Below, piece after piece: positions 54,290-63,481 of a stretch of 64,000 nt of DNA (position 1 is the first letter of the stretch; every line of letters begins with the position of its first letter). The stretch spans positions 42,056 to 106,055 of the forward strand of contig CAMYOG010000034.1 of the NCBI GenBank assembly GCA_947259925.1. The letters are read 5' to 3'. Under the pieces are notes generated by a model that was not told where the DNA came from, searched no databases, and saw only the letters and a list, made by a program, of their open reading frames with translations. The translations under genes were made by a program, and so were the position numbers. The stretch comes from Thermoanaerobaculia bacterium. GTDB taxonomy: Bacteria > Acidobacteriota > Thermoanaerobaculia > Multivoradales > JAHEKO01.

Positions 54290-56395
54290 TCATCGGAACG
54301 GCAGGTACTTGACGTAGATCCGGTAGAGCAGGTCCTCGGGCCGCTCGCGGTAGGTCTGCGCGAACTTGCTGGCGCGCTCGAGCTCGGGATCGAAGCCGGA
54401 GAGCCGGGTCGCTTCCGCGAAGTGATCGACCGCGGTGGCGGTGTCGCCCCGCTGGAGAGCTCGAACCCCGAGGTTGTAGTAGCTGTCGACCATCAGTCTG
54501 TTGACGTCCGCGTTCTCGGGCATGTCCTCGCGGAGCAGCCACAGATCGCGTAGCACGCGCTCCCATTCGCCCTGCTCGAAGACTGCGATCAGGCTGCGCA
54601 GCGGCTCGAGCTCGGCGTCGGCGGTCGTCTTGAGGCTCACTCCCGCCTCGTCGAGCGGCCGGATCGCGGCCGCGCGGGACAAGAACTCGTCGACGACCAG
54701 AAATTCCCGGCGCGCCTGGGCGCCCTCGGCGAGCGCCATGAGCGAGGTGTACTCTTCCATCTCCGCTTCGGTCGGCCCGGCGGCATCCGCCGCCGCCGCG
54801 GCGGCCTCGGCCTCCCACTGCATGACCAACGCCTGCGCCTCCGAGTAGAGCTCGTGCTGCGGTGGCAGGCGCTTGAGCTGCGCGATCGCGGTCGAGGTCT
54901 GGCCTTCGGCGTGGAGCTGCTCGGCGCGCTCGATCGGGCTCGGGCGGTCGCCGGGCTGTACCGCTGCTTCGGGCGTATTCGGGAAGATGCTCGACCAGTT
55001 GCTAACCACGAGCCAGCCGGCGACCAGAACCAGCACCGTCAGACCGGCGCCGACGTAGAGCAGGATCTTCTTCTTGTCGCCGACGTCGGCCTTCTTCTTC
55101 GCCTTCTTCTGCGGCTTGGGGATCGGGATCGGTGCCGCCTGGCCCTCGATGTCGGCGGGGGTAGCCGGCTGGTCGAGGTCGAGATCGGCATCGATCTCCG
55201 AGAGGGCATCGGCGAGCTCCGGATCGGCCTCGGCAAGCTCTTCCTCTTGGGCTTCCGGCTCGGCCGCCGGCGGCTCGGCGGCGGGCGCCGCGCCGCTGTC
55301 GAGCCTCTCGAGCTGCTCGCGCGCCGCCAGATGGTCCGGCTGCATCTCGAGGACGCTCTCGAGGCCGGCGCGTCCCTCGTCGACGACCCCGCTTTCGATC
55401 TTCCCGAGCGCCTCGTGGTAGGCCTCTTCGACCGTGCGTTCGGCTTCCGCCTTGAGCTTACGCGCCGCCTCGATGCGCTCGTTGGCCTCGGGGTGGTCGA
55501 TGTCGATCAGGAAAATCCGCGACCAGGCGTCGATCGCGGTCTGGTACTCACCCTGGTCGAAGGCGCTCTGCCCCTCCGCCAGAAGATCCTGGATGCGGCG
55601 CTCGCTCTCGGTGTCGAGGGCCGCGACCGGTGCCGACGCCACCTCCTCGGCGCTCGCGGGGACCGGCTCGTTGTCGTCCGCGAATGCTGCGGCCTGGGTC
55701 TGAGCGGGCTCTTCGCTCGCTTCGTCGGCCGCGGCTGGCGAGTCTTCGACCAGATCCTCGAGAGAGTCCGGCATGTCGCCGTCGGCGTCCTCGTCAGTTC
55801 CGCTGTCGTCGGCTGCCACCGCCGGCCGGGGTGGAATCTCGGGCTCGGCTGCCGCTTCCGGCCCGGGCACGGTTTCCGCGGCCGCTTCTTCGATCGGAGG
55901 CGCCGCCACTTCTGAAGCCTCCTGAGGCTCTGCCGGCGCCTGCGTTTCTGGCGACGGCTCTGGTGCTGCCGGAGCAGCGTCGGCTGCTGGAGACGCTGTC
56001 GCTTCCGGAGACGCGCTCGCCGGAGTCGCTTCGGCTTCTGGAGCAGCCGCCGGTTCGACCGCGGGTTCCGGGGCCGGCGGTGGCGCGGTGGCGGTGGCGG
56101 GCTCTGCGACAGGCTCCGCGGCCGGTTCGTCGCCGTTCGCCGCCACGGCATCCCCTCCTGCGTAGGCGACCGCCTGTCGCAGATCGTCGAGGACGATCTT
56201 GCCGTCCGCGGCATCGATCCGATCCTGGAGCCAGCGCGCGGGCTCGAACATCGGGTCGAGCCGCAGGATGAAGTCGCAGCCGAGCTTGGCCTCCTTGAGG
56301 CTGTCGCCTTCGGCCAGCTTCAGGGTCTGCTGGAAGGTATCCAGGATACGGGTCTGGATGTCCTGCCCTAATGACTCGTTACCGGGATAGCTCAT
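54290..56395 (-). CDS. TPR-like protein with Ala/Pro/Glu-rich region and one TM helix
   Basis: 701 residues from ATG 56395, no strong ribosome site. Short N-terminal helical repeats (ILDTFQQTLKLAEGDSLKEA) are followed by a long Ala/Pro/Glu low-complexity stretch (about 75-230). A TPR-like region follows (YQTAIDAWSRIFLIDIDHPEA, DEGRAGLESVLEMQPDHLAA), then a cytoplasm-facing basic patch, one membrane helix (ILLYVGAGLTVLVLVAGWLVV, about 440) and a C-terminal TPR-like domain. It is likely a scaffold or motility-related protein of the FrzS/AglT-like type, but this is a guess; no enzyme motif is present. Confidence 0.72.
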   Translation of the reverse strand: MSYPGNESLGQDIQTRILDTFQQTLKLAEGDSLKEAKLGCDFILRLDPMFEPARWLQDRIDAADGKIVLDDLRQAVAYAGGDAVAANGDEPAAEPVAEPATATAPPPAPEPAVEPAAAPEAEATPASASPEATASPAADAAPAAPEPSPETQAPAEPQEASEVAAPPIEEAAAETVPGPEAAAEPEIPPRPAVAADDSGTDEDADGDMPDSLEDLVEDSPAAADEASEEPAQTQAAAFADDNEPVPASAEEVASAPVAALDTESERRIQDLLAEGQSAFDQGEYQTAIDAWSRIFLIDIDHPEANERIEAARKLKAEAERTVEEAYHEALGKIESGVVDEGRAGLESVLEMQPDHLAAREQLERLDSGAAPAAEPPAAEPEAQEEELAEADPELADALSEIDADLDLDQPATPADIEGQAAPIPIPKPQKKAKKKADVGDKKKILLYVGAGLTVLVLVAGWLVVSNWSSIFPNTPEAAVQPGDRPSPIERAEQLHAEGQTSTAIAQLKRLPPQHELYSEAQALVMQWEAEAAAAAADAAGPTEAEMEEYTSLMALAEGAQARREFLVVDEFLSRAAAIRPLDEAGVSLKTTADAELEPLRSLIAVFEQGEWERVLRDLWLLREDMPENADVNRLMVDSYYNLGVRALQRGDTATAVDHFAEATRLSGFDPELERASKFAQTYRERPEDLLYRIYVKYLPFR

Positions 56396-56596
56396 TGCTG
56401 GAGGGAGATCCCTGCGGCGTAGAAACTGGGTGATGCTAGCAGAACTAACCGCTGATGAACAAACCAGAAACTTTGTGTCACGATGTGGTCCTCGGAGAGC
56501 GCTGTGGCCGAAAGTAGCAGCGAACCTACCCCGAGAAGACGGGATTTGCCGTGACATGCTTCGCACTCGGGTGCGAGCGGCGGTCGACCCGGGACT

Positions 56597-58009
56597 CTAG
56601 TCCCGCTCGGTGAGCCGCTGGTAGAGCCGGAGGGGAAGTCCGTCGAAACTGCCCGAGGACATCGTTACCACCAGGTCGCCGGGTCGGAGCGCGCTCGAGA
56701 CGGCGTCGGTCAGAGCGTCCAGGTCCGACGCCGCGGTCGCCACGACGTCGCGAGCTCGGAGCTCCTCGACCAGCCCGTCCAGATCGAGACGCTGGTCGTC
56801 GGAGAGCCGGCCGGCGTGGAAGATCGGCGCCAGGTAGACCCGGTCGGCGCGCACGAACGCGTCGACGTAGGCGTCGAACAGGAACGAGCGGCCGGCGGTC
56901 AGCGAGCGGGGCTCGAAGACGGCCACCACCCGCTGCTCTGGAAACCGCTGCCGCAGCGCGTCGAGCGTGGCGGCGATCGCCGTCGGATGATGTGCGAAAT
57001 CGTCGACCACCGTGACCCCGCCGTGGGTGCCGACCACGTCCATCCGTCGCTTGACGCCCTCGAAGCGGCGCAGGGCCGCGGCCACCTCCTCGGCGGGCAG
57101 GCCGTCGTCGCGTGCCACGGTCCACACCGCCATCGCGTTGAGCACGTTGTGCTTGCCGCCGAACGGCAGAACGATCTCGATCTCGCCGACCTCCCGGTCG
57201 GGCAGAACGAAGCGGCTACCATCCGGCGAGCTCGCCACCTCGCCCAGCGGCGAGAGGTCGTTGCCCTCGCCCAGCCCGTACCGAACCACTCGGCACTCCG
57301 CACGCTCGGTCAGGCGGACGACGTCGGGCGAGTCGCCGCAGGCCACCAGCAGACCGTCGGCGGGAACGATCTCGACCAGGCGTCCGTACGCCTCGATCAA
57401 GCTCTCGGGATCCGGGTAGAGGTCCGCGTGGTCGTACTCGACGCTGGTCAGGATCGCCGTCTGCGGCCGGTAGTGCAGGAACTTGGGCCCGCGGTCGAAG
57501 TAGGCGGCGTTGTACTCGTCGCCCTCGATGACGAAGCGGTCGCCGGATCCCCGCTCGAAGCTCCGCCCGAGATTGTGCGGCACCCCGCCGATCAGGAAAC
57601 CGGGGTCGCGCTCGCAGGCGCTGTAGACCCACGCCGACATCGACGACGTGGTCGTCTTGCCGTGGGTGCCGGCGACCACCAGCGGTCGGCGGCCTTCGAG
57701 AAAGAAGCGCGCGAGCGCCTGCGGCATCGAGATCCGGGGCAGGCCGGTCGCCTCGATCGCCTCGGCTTCGGGGTTCGTGCGTGGCACCGCGTTGCCGACG
57801 ATCACCAGATCGGGAGGCGGGTCCAGATGGGCGGGATCGAAGCCGACCAGCGGCTCGATGCTCGCTTCTTCGAGAAGAGTGCTCATCGGCGGGTAGAGGG
57901 GCGTATCACTGCCGCGAACCGTGTGGCCCTGCTCCTCGAGCAGGCAGGCGAGGGGCGCCATGCCGGTGCCGCCGATGGCGATCATGTAGATGTCGAGCGG
58001 CGAGGCCAT
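56597..58009 (-). CDS. mpl: UDP-MurNAc:tripeptide ligase Mpl
   Basis: 470 residues. MIAIGGTGMAPLACLLEEQG is the N-terminal Rossmann UDP-binding motif, GTHGKTTT (114-121) the ATP loop, and ILTSVEYDHADLYPD, EGVKRRMDVVG and FAHHPTA the central and C-terminal Mur ligase motifs. The length and DNxS-like dipeptide region fit Mpl rather than MurC. It attaches the recycled tripeptide L-Ala-D-Glu-mesoDAP to UDP-MurNAc. It is unusual that the neighbouring gene set is not mur. Confidence 0.9.
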   Translation of the reverse strand: MASPLDIYMIAIGGTGMAPLACLLEEQGHTVRGSDTPLYPPMSTLLEEASIEPLVGFDPAHLDPPPDLVIVGNAVPRTNPEAEAIEATGLPRISMPQALARFFLEGRRPLVVAGTHGKTTTSSMSAWVYSACERDPGFLIGGVPHNLGRSFERGSGDRFVIEGDEYNAAYFDRGPKFLHYRPQTAILTSVEYDHADLYPDPESLIEAYGRLVEIVPADGLLVACGDSPDVVRLTERAECRVVRYGLGEGNDLSPLGEVASSPDGSRFVLPDREVGEIEIVLPFGGKHNVLNAMAVWTVARDDGLPAEEVAAALRRFEGVKRRMDVVGTHGGVTVVDDFAHHPTAIAATLDALRQRFPEQRVVAVFEPRSLTAGRSFLFDAYVDAFVRADRVYLAPIFHAGRLSDDQRLDLDGLVEELRARDVVATAASDLDALTDAVSSALRPGDLVVTMSSGSFDGLPLRLYQRLTERD

Positions 58010-58096
58010 CGAGCGTGGGGACTGTGAAAAAGGGCGCTACCGCCTGGGGGAAGCGGAGTGTAGCATTGGGCCAGTCGTACCCAGGGAGATACACCG

Positions 58097-59143
58097 ATGC
58101 AGTCCTTCGAGTCCAATCTGAATCACACCGCCGGCCGTCGGCGCCGGTCGATCGCGGTCGCCGTCGCTCTGCTGACACTCGCCGGGTTCGTCTACGCACA
58201 GGAGGCCAAGGCGCCCCAGACCGTGATCCCGAATTCGGTGGTCGACGTCGGTCGGGTCGCCAAGGGCGAGGCGATCGAGCACACCTTCGAGATCCGCAAC
58301 GAGGGGACGGCGCCGCTCAAGATCGTTCGGGTCAAGCCGACTTGCGGCTGCACGGTGGCCAAGTACGACGAGGTGATCGCTCCGGGCGAGAGCGGCTCGC
58401 TCCAGGCCCGGCTCGACACCTCCGAGTTCCGCGGACCGATCGCCAAGTCGATCCGCGTCTTCACCAACGACGCCGGCAACCCGGAGCTGTCCCTGGTGAT
58501 CAAGGCGGACGTTCGGGCGCAGATCGACGTCAGCCCCGGCTACGCGCGGTTCGTCGTCGTGCACGGCGAGAAGTACGGCACCCGCAAGCAGATCGTCTGG
58601 TCGCCCGACCATCCGCAGCTCGAGCTGACCCGGGCGACGTCGCCCTACGACTTCGTCGAGGTCTCGTACCGGAAGCTCGAGCCCGGCGACAGCGACTATC
58701 GCAAGGACTCCAATCGCTGGCAGGTCGACGTGACCCTCGCCGCCGACGCGCCGATCGGGCCTATGGCCGATTACGTCCGACTGACCACGAACCACCCGCG
58801 CCAGAAGACGGTGCGGGTTCCGATCTCCGGCATCGTTCGCCCGATTCTGTCGGTCACCCCGCAGGTCGCCGACTTCGGTCGCCGCGATCCGAGCCAGGAG
58901 CACCAGGCGACGCTCGAGATCAAGAACCTGAGCAGTATGGCGGTCGACGTCGAGAGCGCCACGACCGACCTGGAAGGCCTGGAGGCCGAGGTCGAGGCGG
59001 TCGAGGCGGGCCGGCTGTTCAACGTCGTCCTGACCCTGGCGCCGGGGCGGGAGAAGGGGCGCTTCCGTGGCAAGGTGACCCTCAAGACGACGAGCCCGCG
59101 CCAGCCGGTGGTCGAGATCGACGTCACCGGCACCGTCCTCTGA
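58097..59143 (+). CDS. DUF1573 domain exported protein
   Basis: 348 residues. A signal peptide (RRSIAVAVALLTLAGFVYA) is followed by NSVVDVGRVAKGEAIEHTFE and KPTCGCTVAKYDEVIAPGES, the DUF1573 signature with its CxC-like CGC. Two more Ig-like beta-sandwich segments extend to the C-terminus. Family members are periplasmic ASPM/SPD-2-like sandwich proteins of unknown function. Divergent from mpl across about 90 bp. Confidence 0.85.
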   Translation: MQSFESNLNHTAGRRRRSIAVAVALLTLAGFVYAQEAKAPQTVIPNSVVDVGRVAKGEAIEHTFEIRNEGTAPLKIVRVKPTCGCTVAKYDEVIAPGESGSLQARLDTSEFRGPIAKSIRVFTNDAGNPELSLVIKADVRAQIDVSPGYARFVVVHGEKYGTRKQIVWSPDHPQLELTRATSPYDFVEVSYRKLEPGDSDYRKDSNRWQVDVTLAADAPIGPMADYVRLTTNHPRQKTVRVPISGIVRPILSVTPQVADFGRRDPSQEHQATLEIKNLSSMAVDVESATTDLEGLEAEVEAVEAGRLFNVVLTLAPGREKGRFRGKVTLKTTSPRQPVVEIDVTGTVL

Positions 59144-59153
59144 GAGATACGAG

Positions 59154-59295
59154 AGATACGGTGACAGGATACTGATGTCGCGCCCGCAGCTGCGAAGGGC
59201 AGAGAGGCGAGACCTGGCATCTGGGGAAATAAGTACCCTGTCACCGCATCTGACCACCGTATCTCCGGCGAGATAAGTGTCCTGTCACCGCATCT
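59154..59295. repeat. cluster of GATAAGTNCCTGTCACCGCATCT repeats
   Basis: Three copies of one about 20-25-base unit: AGATACGGTGACAGGATACT (59154-59173, inverted), AAGTACCCTGTCACCGCATC (59231-59250) and AAGTGTCCTGTCACCGCATC (59275-59294). The inverted copy can pair with either direct copy. A fourth isolated copy is at 16351-16376. They fill the whole gap between DUF1573 and rph genes. Likely a dispersed repeat family or transcription-end hairpin. Confidence 0.65.
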
Positions 59296-59315
59296 CCGCG
59301 GGCTAGAATCGGTTG

Positions 59316-60131
59316 ATGTCGTCTCGGCGCACCAGCGATCGTGCCGTGGATGCCCTCCGTCCGGTGCGCATCGAGCTCGGGGCGATGAAGTTCGCCGAGG
59401 GCTCGGCCCTGATCGAGATGGGCGATACGCGGGTGCTGGTCTCGGCCTCGGTCGAGGCGCGTGTGCCGCCGTTTCTGATCGACAGCGGCCGCGGTTGGGT
59501 GACGGCCGAGTACGCCATGCTGCCCCGCGCCACCCATACGCGGTCGCGGCGTGAGGTCTCGCGCGGACGACCCTCGGGGCGGAGCTCCGAGATCCAACGG
59601 CTGATCGGCAGGAGCTTGCGGGCCGTGGTCGATCTGACGGCGCTGCCCGACTACACCGTCGCCATCGATTGCGACGTCCTCCAGGCCGACGGTGGCACGC
59701 GGACCGCGGCGATCACCGGCGCCCATGTCGCCCTGGTCCAGGCGCTCGCGCACATGCTCTTGAGCGGCGACATCCGGCGCTGGCCGCTCGAGGCGCAGCT
59801 CGCCGCGATCTCGGTCGGCATCGTCGACGGGGTCGAGCTGCTCGACCTCGAGGCGGCGGAGGATCAGCGCGCCGAGGTCGACATGAACGTCGTCGCCACC
59901 GCCAGCGGCAACCTGGTGGAGGTGCAGGGGACCGGCGAGAAGACGACCTTCTCGCGCCCACAGCTCGATCGTCTGATCGATCTGGCGTTCGCGGGCATCG
60001 GCGAGCTCTGTGAGCTCCAAAATCAGGCTCTCGCCGCGACCCTCGCGGAGGTCGCGAGCCTCGAGGCGAAGGGCGATCGCCGGGCGGCCGAGCCGAAGGA
60101 CGAGAAGAGCCTCTGGGGCCCACCCGAGTAG
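59316..60131 (+). CDS. rph: ribonuclease PH
   Basis: 271 residues from ATG 59316 (a TTG three bases upstream also reads in). The phosphorolytic exonuclease core is intact: [77 protein letters not shown] and QGTGEKTTF. It trims tRNA 3' ends using phosphate. The C-terminal about 30 residues form a charged extension. Confidence 0.95.
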   Translation: MSSRRTSDRAVDALRPVRIELGAMKFAEGSALIEMGDTRVLVSASVEARVPPFLIDSGRGWVTAEYAMLPRATHTRSRREVSRGRPSGRSSEIQRLIGRSLRAVVDLTALPDYTVAIDCDVLQADGGTRTAAITGAHVALVQALAHMLLSGDIRRWPLEAQLAAISVGIVDGVELLDLEAAEDQRAEVDMNVVATASGNLVEVQGTGEKTTFSRPQLDRLIDLAFAGIGELCELQNQALAATLAEVASLEAKGDRRAAEPKDEKSLWGPPE

Positions 60132-60136
60132 TCGCT

Positions 60137-60703
60137 CTACCTGGCGATCAGCGTCCGGTTCTCGCGCAGCGGCCGGCCGGTGTCGAGATGGCCAGCGAAG
60201 GTGGCGCGCTGCTGCCCGTTCCAGAGCAGAACGACTCCCGTGAGGTCGGGGAGGTTGGTGAGCACCGAGTTGACCAGGCTGTAGACCGAGAGCATCTCCT
60301 GACGTGAGCCCGAGCTGGGCGGGCGCGCCCGGTTGGAGACCAGATCGACGTAGGCGACGCCGTCGGACGACACGAAGACGCTCCCGACGCGGGTCTCGTC
60401 CGGAAACGGAGCGTAGAGCCCCTCAGTGGTCGGACCGGCCAGAACCTCCGCCGCGATCGCCTCCAGGTCGACGCCCCGGTCGACGACCGGCACCAGGCGC
60501 TCTTCGGCGACCAGCCAGCCGCCGCCGCCGGGGAAGTAGAGAGTCAATCGCGCCTCGTCGCCGTTCGGTTCGACCGTCGGGGTCTGGTCGCCGGCGGCGC
60601 TCGCCTCGCGATCCTCGGCTGGCTGCGAGCAGCCGGTCACCAGGACGGTCCCGACCAGGAGCACGCGAGCCGCGGCGGCGAGAGCCGCCCGCCGCCCGGT
60701 CAT
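60137..60703 (-). CDS. GerMN-domain lipoprotein
   Basis: 188 residues. Lipobox LVTGC (Cys about 25). The GerMN domain is visible: ARLTLYFPGGGGWLVAEER, VVDRGVDLEAIAAEVLAGP, VGSVFVSSDGVAYVDLVSN and SVYSLVNSVLTNLPDLTGV. Such proteins are exported and often linked to peptidoglycan-remodelling enzymes. Start overlaps the amidase stop by four bases (ATGA), supporting a functional pair. Confidence 0.88.
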   Translation of the reverse strand: MTGRRAALAAAARVLLVGTVLVTGCSQPAEDREASAAGDQTPTVEPNGDEARLTLYFPGGGGWLVAEERLVPVVDRGVDLEAIAAEVLAGPTTEGLYAPFPDETRVGSVFVSSDGVAYVDLVSNRARPPSSGSRQEMLSVYSLVNSVLTNLPDLTGVVLLWNGQQRATFAGHLDTGRPLRENRTLIAR

Positions 60704-62226
60704 GGGGTCGCCTCGTCCGTCCCCTCGGGAAGGCCCTGCGCTTGCGCCCGGTAGCGGGTCACCGCCTTCACCAGGGCGTCGGCGAGCTGTAACCGGTACT
60801 CGGGATCCTGGAGCTTGACCTCCTCGTTCGGATTGCTCAGGAAGCCGAGCTCGACCAGGACCGCCGGCATCGCGACGCCCATCAACACCCGAAGAGGCGC
60901 CTGGCGGACGCCGCGCCCGCCGAGCTCGAGCGCCTCGTTGAGCTCTTCCTGGATCAGTTGGGCGAAGGTACGGCTGTCGGCCAGGTGGCGGCTCTGCGCC
61001 AGGTCCCAGAGCTCGAGCTGGAGGTCGAACAGAGGATCCCCCTCCTGGCTGCCGACGCTTGCCGCTGCCGCGGCGTGCGCCTGTGAAGTGGCGGTGGCAT
61101 CGAGACTCAGGAAGTAGGTCTCGACGCCTCTGGCGCTCGATCCGACGGCCGAGTTGAGATGGAGGGAGATGAACAGGTCACCCTTGTTTTGGTTGGCCAA
61201 CGCGGCGCGCCGCTCGAGCGTTACCTCACCGTCGCCGTCACGCGTCAGGACCACCCGCACCGGCAGGCGCTCCTCCAGCAGGCGCTTGATGACGCGGGCG
61301 ATCTGCAGCGACAGGCGCTTCTCTTCGAGCCCGCTCCGGCCGACCGCGCCGGTATCCGCCCCACCATGGCCCGGGTCGAGGACAATCGTCCGGATGCCGG
61401 TCGGCCGCTCGCGCCGTCTCCCGGGTGGTGCCGTCGGCTCCCCCGGGGCCGGCTGCCGGCCGTCGCGGAAGACGTCGAACACCAGGCGGTACGGGTCGTC
61501 GAGGACGTAGTTCTCGACCGTCGCGCCGTCAGCCAGCTGCAGACGGATGCCGTTGGTCGCCACGCTGATGCCGAGGACCAGATCGTCGGTCGGCAGCGAC
61601 CTGGCCGTGTTGCCCGCCAGCCGGTCGCCGATCAGCTCGACCAGCACCGACCGGGGCTCCGTCGTGACCCGGTAGCGTGGCCGAGTCGAGAACTGGAAGA
61701 CGACCGTCGTCACACCCTGAACGTGAACCAGGTTGAAATGCATGCCGAGCTCCCGCGCCGGCTGGTGACGGACGAGGAGCATGCGCGCGGCCTGATTCCA
61801 GGTGAACTCGTAGCCCAGGTTGTGGCCGTAGATGTTGTCGAGCAGGTCGAGCGGTACCTGAGCGCCGGTCTGGCCGGCGATCGCCGCCTGTGACAGGTCG
61901 ATGATCTCGGGGCCGGAAGTGACGGCGTCGCTCCCCGGACCGAACGCGAACGTCCGCTCGTTGAGCGTCAGCTCGTGGGCCTCGCCGAGTGGGCCGATCT
62001 CGAGCTCGCCGCCGAGCGCCCCGATCAACGGCTGGACCTCGACCAGCGGTCCAGCGATCGTGGTCGAGTAGCGGATCGTCAGTCGCTGCGTGCCGAGGTC
62101 GACCGCGGCGGTGCCCGACTCGAGGATCGGCAGGCCCTCCTCCTCCTCGCGCGCCGCGACGAGCCCAGGCGTGGTGAGCGAGACCAGTAGCAGGAGTCCG
62201 ACGGCCCTCGGCAGCGCGGCGATCAC
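60700..62226 (-). CDS. N-acetylmuramoyl-L-alanine amidase (Amidase_3) with AMIN domain
   Basis: About 508 residues from GTG 62226 (a TTG further up would overlap the VOC gene start). Signal peptide, AMIN-like domains (about 40-270; VTTVVFQFSTRPRYRVTTE), a Pro/Arg linker and the Amidase_3 catalytic domain. The zinc ligands are His in IVLDPGHGGADTGA, Glu in GRSGLEEKRLSL and His in LFISLHLNS, with catalytic Glu in VLVELGFLSNP. It cleaves the stem peptide from MurNAc in the septum or cell wall. It is paired with GerMN downstream. Confidence 0.9.
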   Translation of the reverse strand: MIAALPRAVGLLLLVSLTTPGLVAAREEEEGLPILESGTAAVDLGTQRLTIRYSTTIAGPLVEVQPLIGALGGELEIGPLGEAHELTLNERTFAFGPGSDAVTSGPEIIDLSQAAIAGQTGAQVPLDLLDNIYGHNLGYEFTWNQAARMLLVRHQPARELGMHFNLVHVQGVTTVVFQFSTRPRYRVTTEPRSVLVELIGDRLAGNTARSLPTDDLVLGISVATNGIRLQLADGATVENYVLDDPYRLVFDVFRDGRQPAPGEPTAPPGRRRERPTGIRTIVLDPGHGGADTGAVGRSGLEEKRLSLQIARVIKRLLEERLPVRVVLTRDGDGEVTLERRAALANQNKGDLFISLHLNSAVGSSARGVETYFLSLDATATSQAHAAAAASVGSQEGDPLFDLQLELWDLAQSRHLADSRTFAQLIQEELNEALELGGRGVRQAPLRVLMGVAMPAVLVELGFLSNPNEEVKLQDPEYRLQLADALVKAVTRYRAQAQGLPEGTDEATP

Positions 62227-62285
62227 GGAGCGAAGGATACCAAGGGCGCTTCGACCGGGATAAGCTCGACGTGCAGGAGGGATCA

Positions 62286-62690
62286 ATGAACATCGACGAG
62301 TTCAGGGTGGTGGTCCGAGCGCGCGACTTCGACGCCAGCTCGGTTTTCTACAGCGACGTGATGGCGCTGCCGAAAGTACGCTCCTGGCAGAGCGAAACCG
62401 GCCGCGGGGCCCTCTTTCGGGCCGGCGCCTGCCTGATCGAGGTGGTCGGCAGACCTCTGACTGCCGGCCGCGCCGAGCGCGACGAGGACTTCGACTACCA
62501 GGGCCCGAAGCAGAAGATGACCCTGACCATCCTGACCGACTCGGCCGAGAAGGCGTACGAGGAGCTGCAGTTCCGCGAGAAGAACATTCCCGGTGGGCTC
62601 CGAGAGCTCCCCGACGGCACCATCGGCTTCGAGACCCACGATCCCGACGGCGTCAAGATCCTCCTGCGCGAGCCCTACACCGGAGCGTAG
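62286..62690 (+). CDS. VOC-superfamily protein (glyoxalase/bleomycin-resistance fold)
   Basis: 134 residues, GGAGGG eight bases upstream of ATG. Paired betaalphabetabetabeta modules: IDEFRVVVRARDFDASSVFY and MTLTILTDSAEKAYEELQF, with FETHDPDGVKILLREPY as the last strand carrying the metal-ligand Glu-like position. The usual first His is not obvious, so catalysis is uncertain. Divergent from the amidase gene. Confidence 0.85.
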   Translation: MNIDEFRVVVRARDFDASSVFYSDVMALPKVRSWQSETGRGALFRAGACLIEVVGRPLTAGRAERDEDFDYQGPKQKMTLTILTDSAEKAYEELQFREKNIPGGLRELPDGTIGFETHDPDGVKILLREPYTGA

Positions 62691-62769
62691 GACGGCTGCC
62701 TCACCCTTGAGCTAACTGCAGGTATTTGCTACTCTTCCGCGTCCGCAGTCCTTGCGGGCAGACCTCAGT

Positions 62770-62844
62770 GGCGCGTTCGTCTAGGGGTTAGGACGCCGGC
62801 CTCTCAAGCCGGTAACACGGGTTCAAATCCCGTACGCGCTACCA
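62770..62844 (+). tRNA. tRNA-Glu (CTC)
   Basis: A 75-base cloverleaf: acceptor GGCGCGT pairs with ACGCGCT (one G-U), anticodon arm CCGGC-CTCTCAA-GCCGG with anticodon CTC, T-loop TTCAAAT, encoded CCA. Its last 17 bases before the discriminator base are followed 25 bp after the gene by an exact inverted copy. Confidence 0.95.
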
Positions 62845-62869
62845 ACCTTTCACTTTGTTCCAGTTTGGC

Positions 62870-62935
62870 AGCGCGTACGGGATTTGGCGGTCGAAGTGCA
62901 CGCATTCCGCGCGCACTTCTCGGAGCAAATCCCTC
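62870..62935 (+). repeat. tRNA-tail hairpin element behind tRNA-Glu
   Basis: The left arm AGCGCGTACGGGATTTG is the exact reverse complement of the tRNA-Glu tail (62824-62840). The core starts GCGGTCG, has an internal AAGTGC/GCACTT stem, and ends CTCGGAG. The right arm CAAATCCCTCACGG repeats the start of the tail. This is the same architecture as the two elements behind tRNA-Arg(TCT), but with arm bases changed to match its own tRNA. Confidence 0.75.
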
Positions 62936-63481
62936 ACGGTGGTTCCAACTCGCATCGGAGTGGGCTACCAAATCCTCGTTTCCTGACTCAAACGCCCGCA
63001 GGTAGCACTCGGCCCGCCGATCAGAACGTCGAGCAGAGTCACCCGACGCTACCCCGACGACCATGCGTCCATCCCTGCGGGTAGCGTCGCAACCCAGTGT
63101 GCGGCGCGTCCCGGGCCATCACATATACACCGGCTCGTGGCGGTGAACCGGAATCGTGCCTTCCGCTCCTCCCGAGAGGTTCCCTCCCGAGAGTCTCCCC
63201 TCCCCCGAGAGGTTCTACACGAGTGTCGCCTTCCCACGATCATCGGCATTCTCGCTCGAGGCATGCAGGAGGTGGGAACGAGCGGTGATCTTCCGACGTT
63301 CGTGTGGAACCCCTCGGGGTGGGCTGCGGGCTCGTTCCGGGCGATAGAAAGCGCATGGTTCCACCGGCGGCCGGGTGGAGGTCCGCGGCCTCTCAGGTGC
63401 TAGGATGTCTGCGAGTCGGTTCTTGAATCTCGTTCTCGGCGTGGCGTTGTTACCGCGGCGCTTTTTGTTGGAGGTGTCGAG
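62936..63481. other. 545-bp intergenic region without recognisable gene
   Basis: No convincing coding region is seen between the tRNA-Glu element and the DUF1566 gene. Three short copies of CCCGAGAGGTTC-like sequence lie at 63171-63182, 63186-63196 and 63204-63215. A ribosome site GGAGGTG precedes the next gene, and its promoter must be in the last 200 bases. Codon-like bias is weak and all frames are short. Confidence 0.5.

Noticed and set aside
54854..55915. 353-codon frame on the plus strand, one of many long antisense frames
   Set aside because: It is antisense to the Ala/Pro/Glu-rich TPR gene; very GC-rich genes create long open frames on the other strand. No domain is recognisable.
63171..63215. 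Three CCCGAGAGGTTC-like repeats considered as CRISPR or iteron array
   Set aside because: Too few, too short and irregularly spaced; no cas or replication gene nearby.
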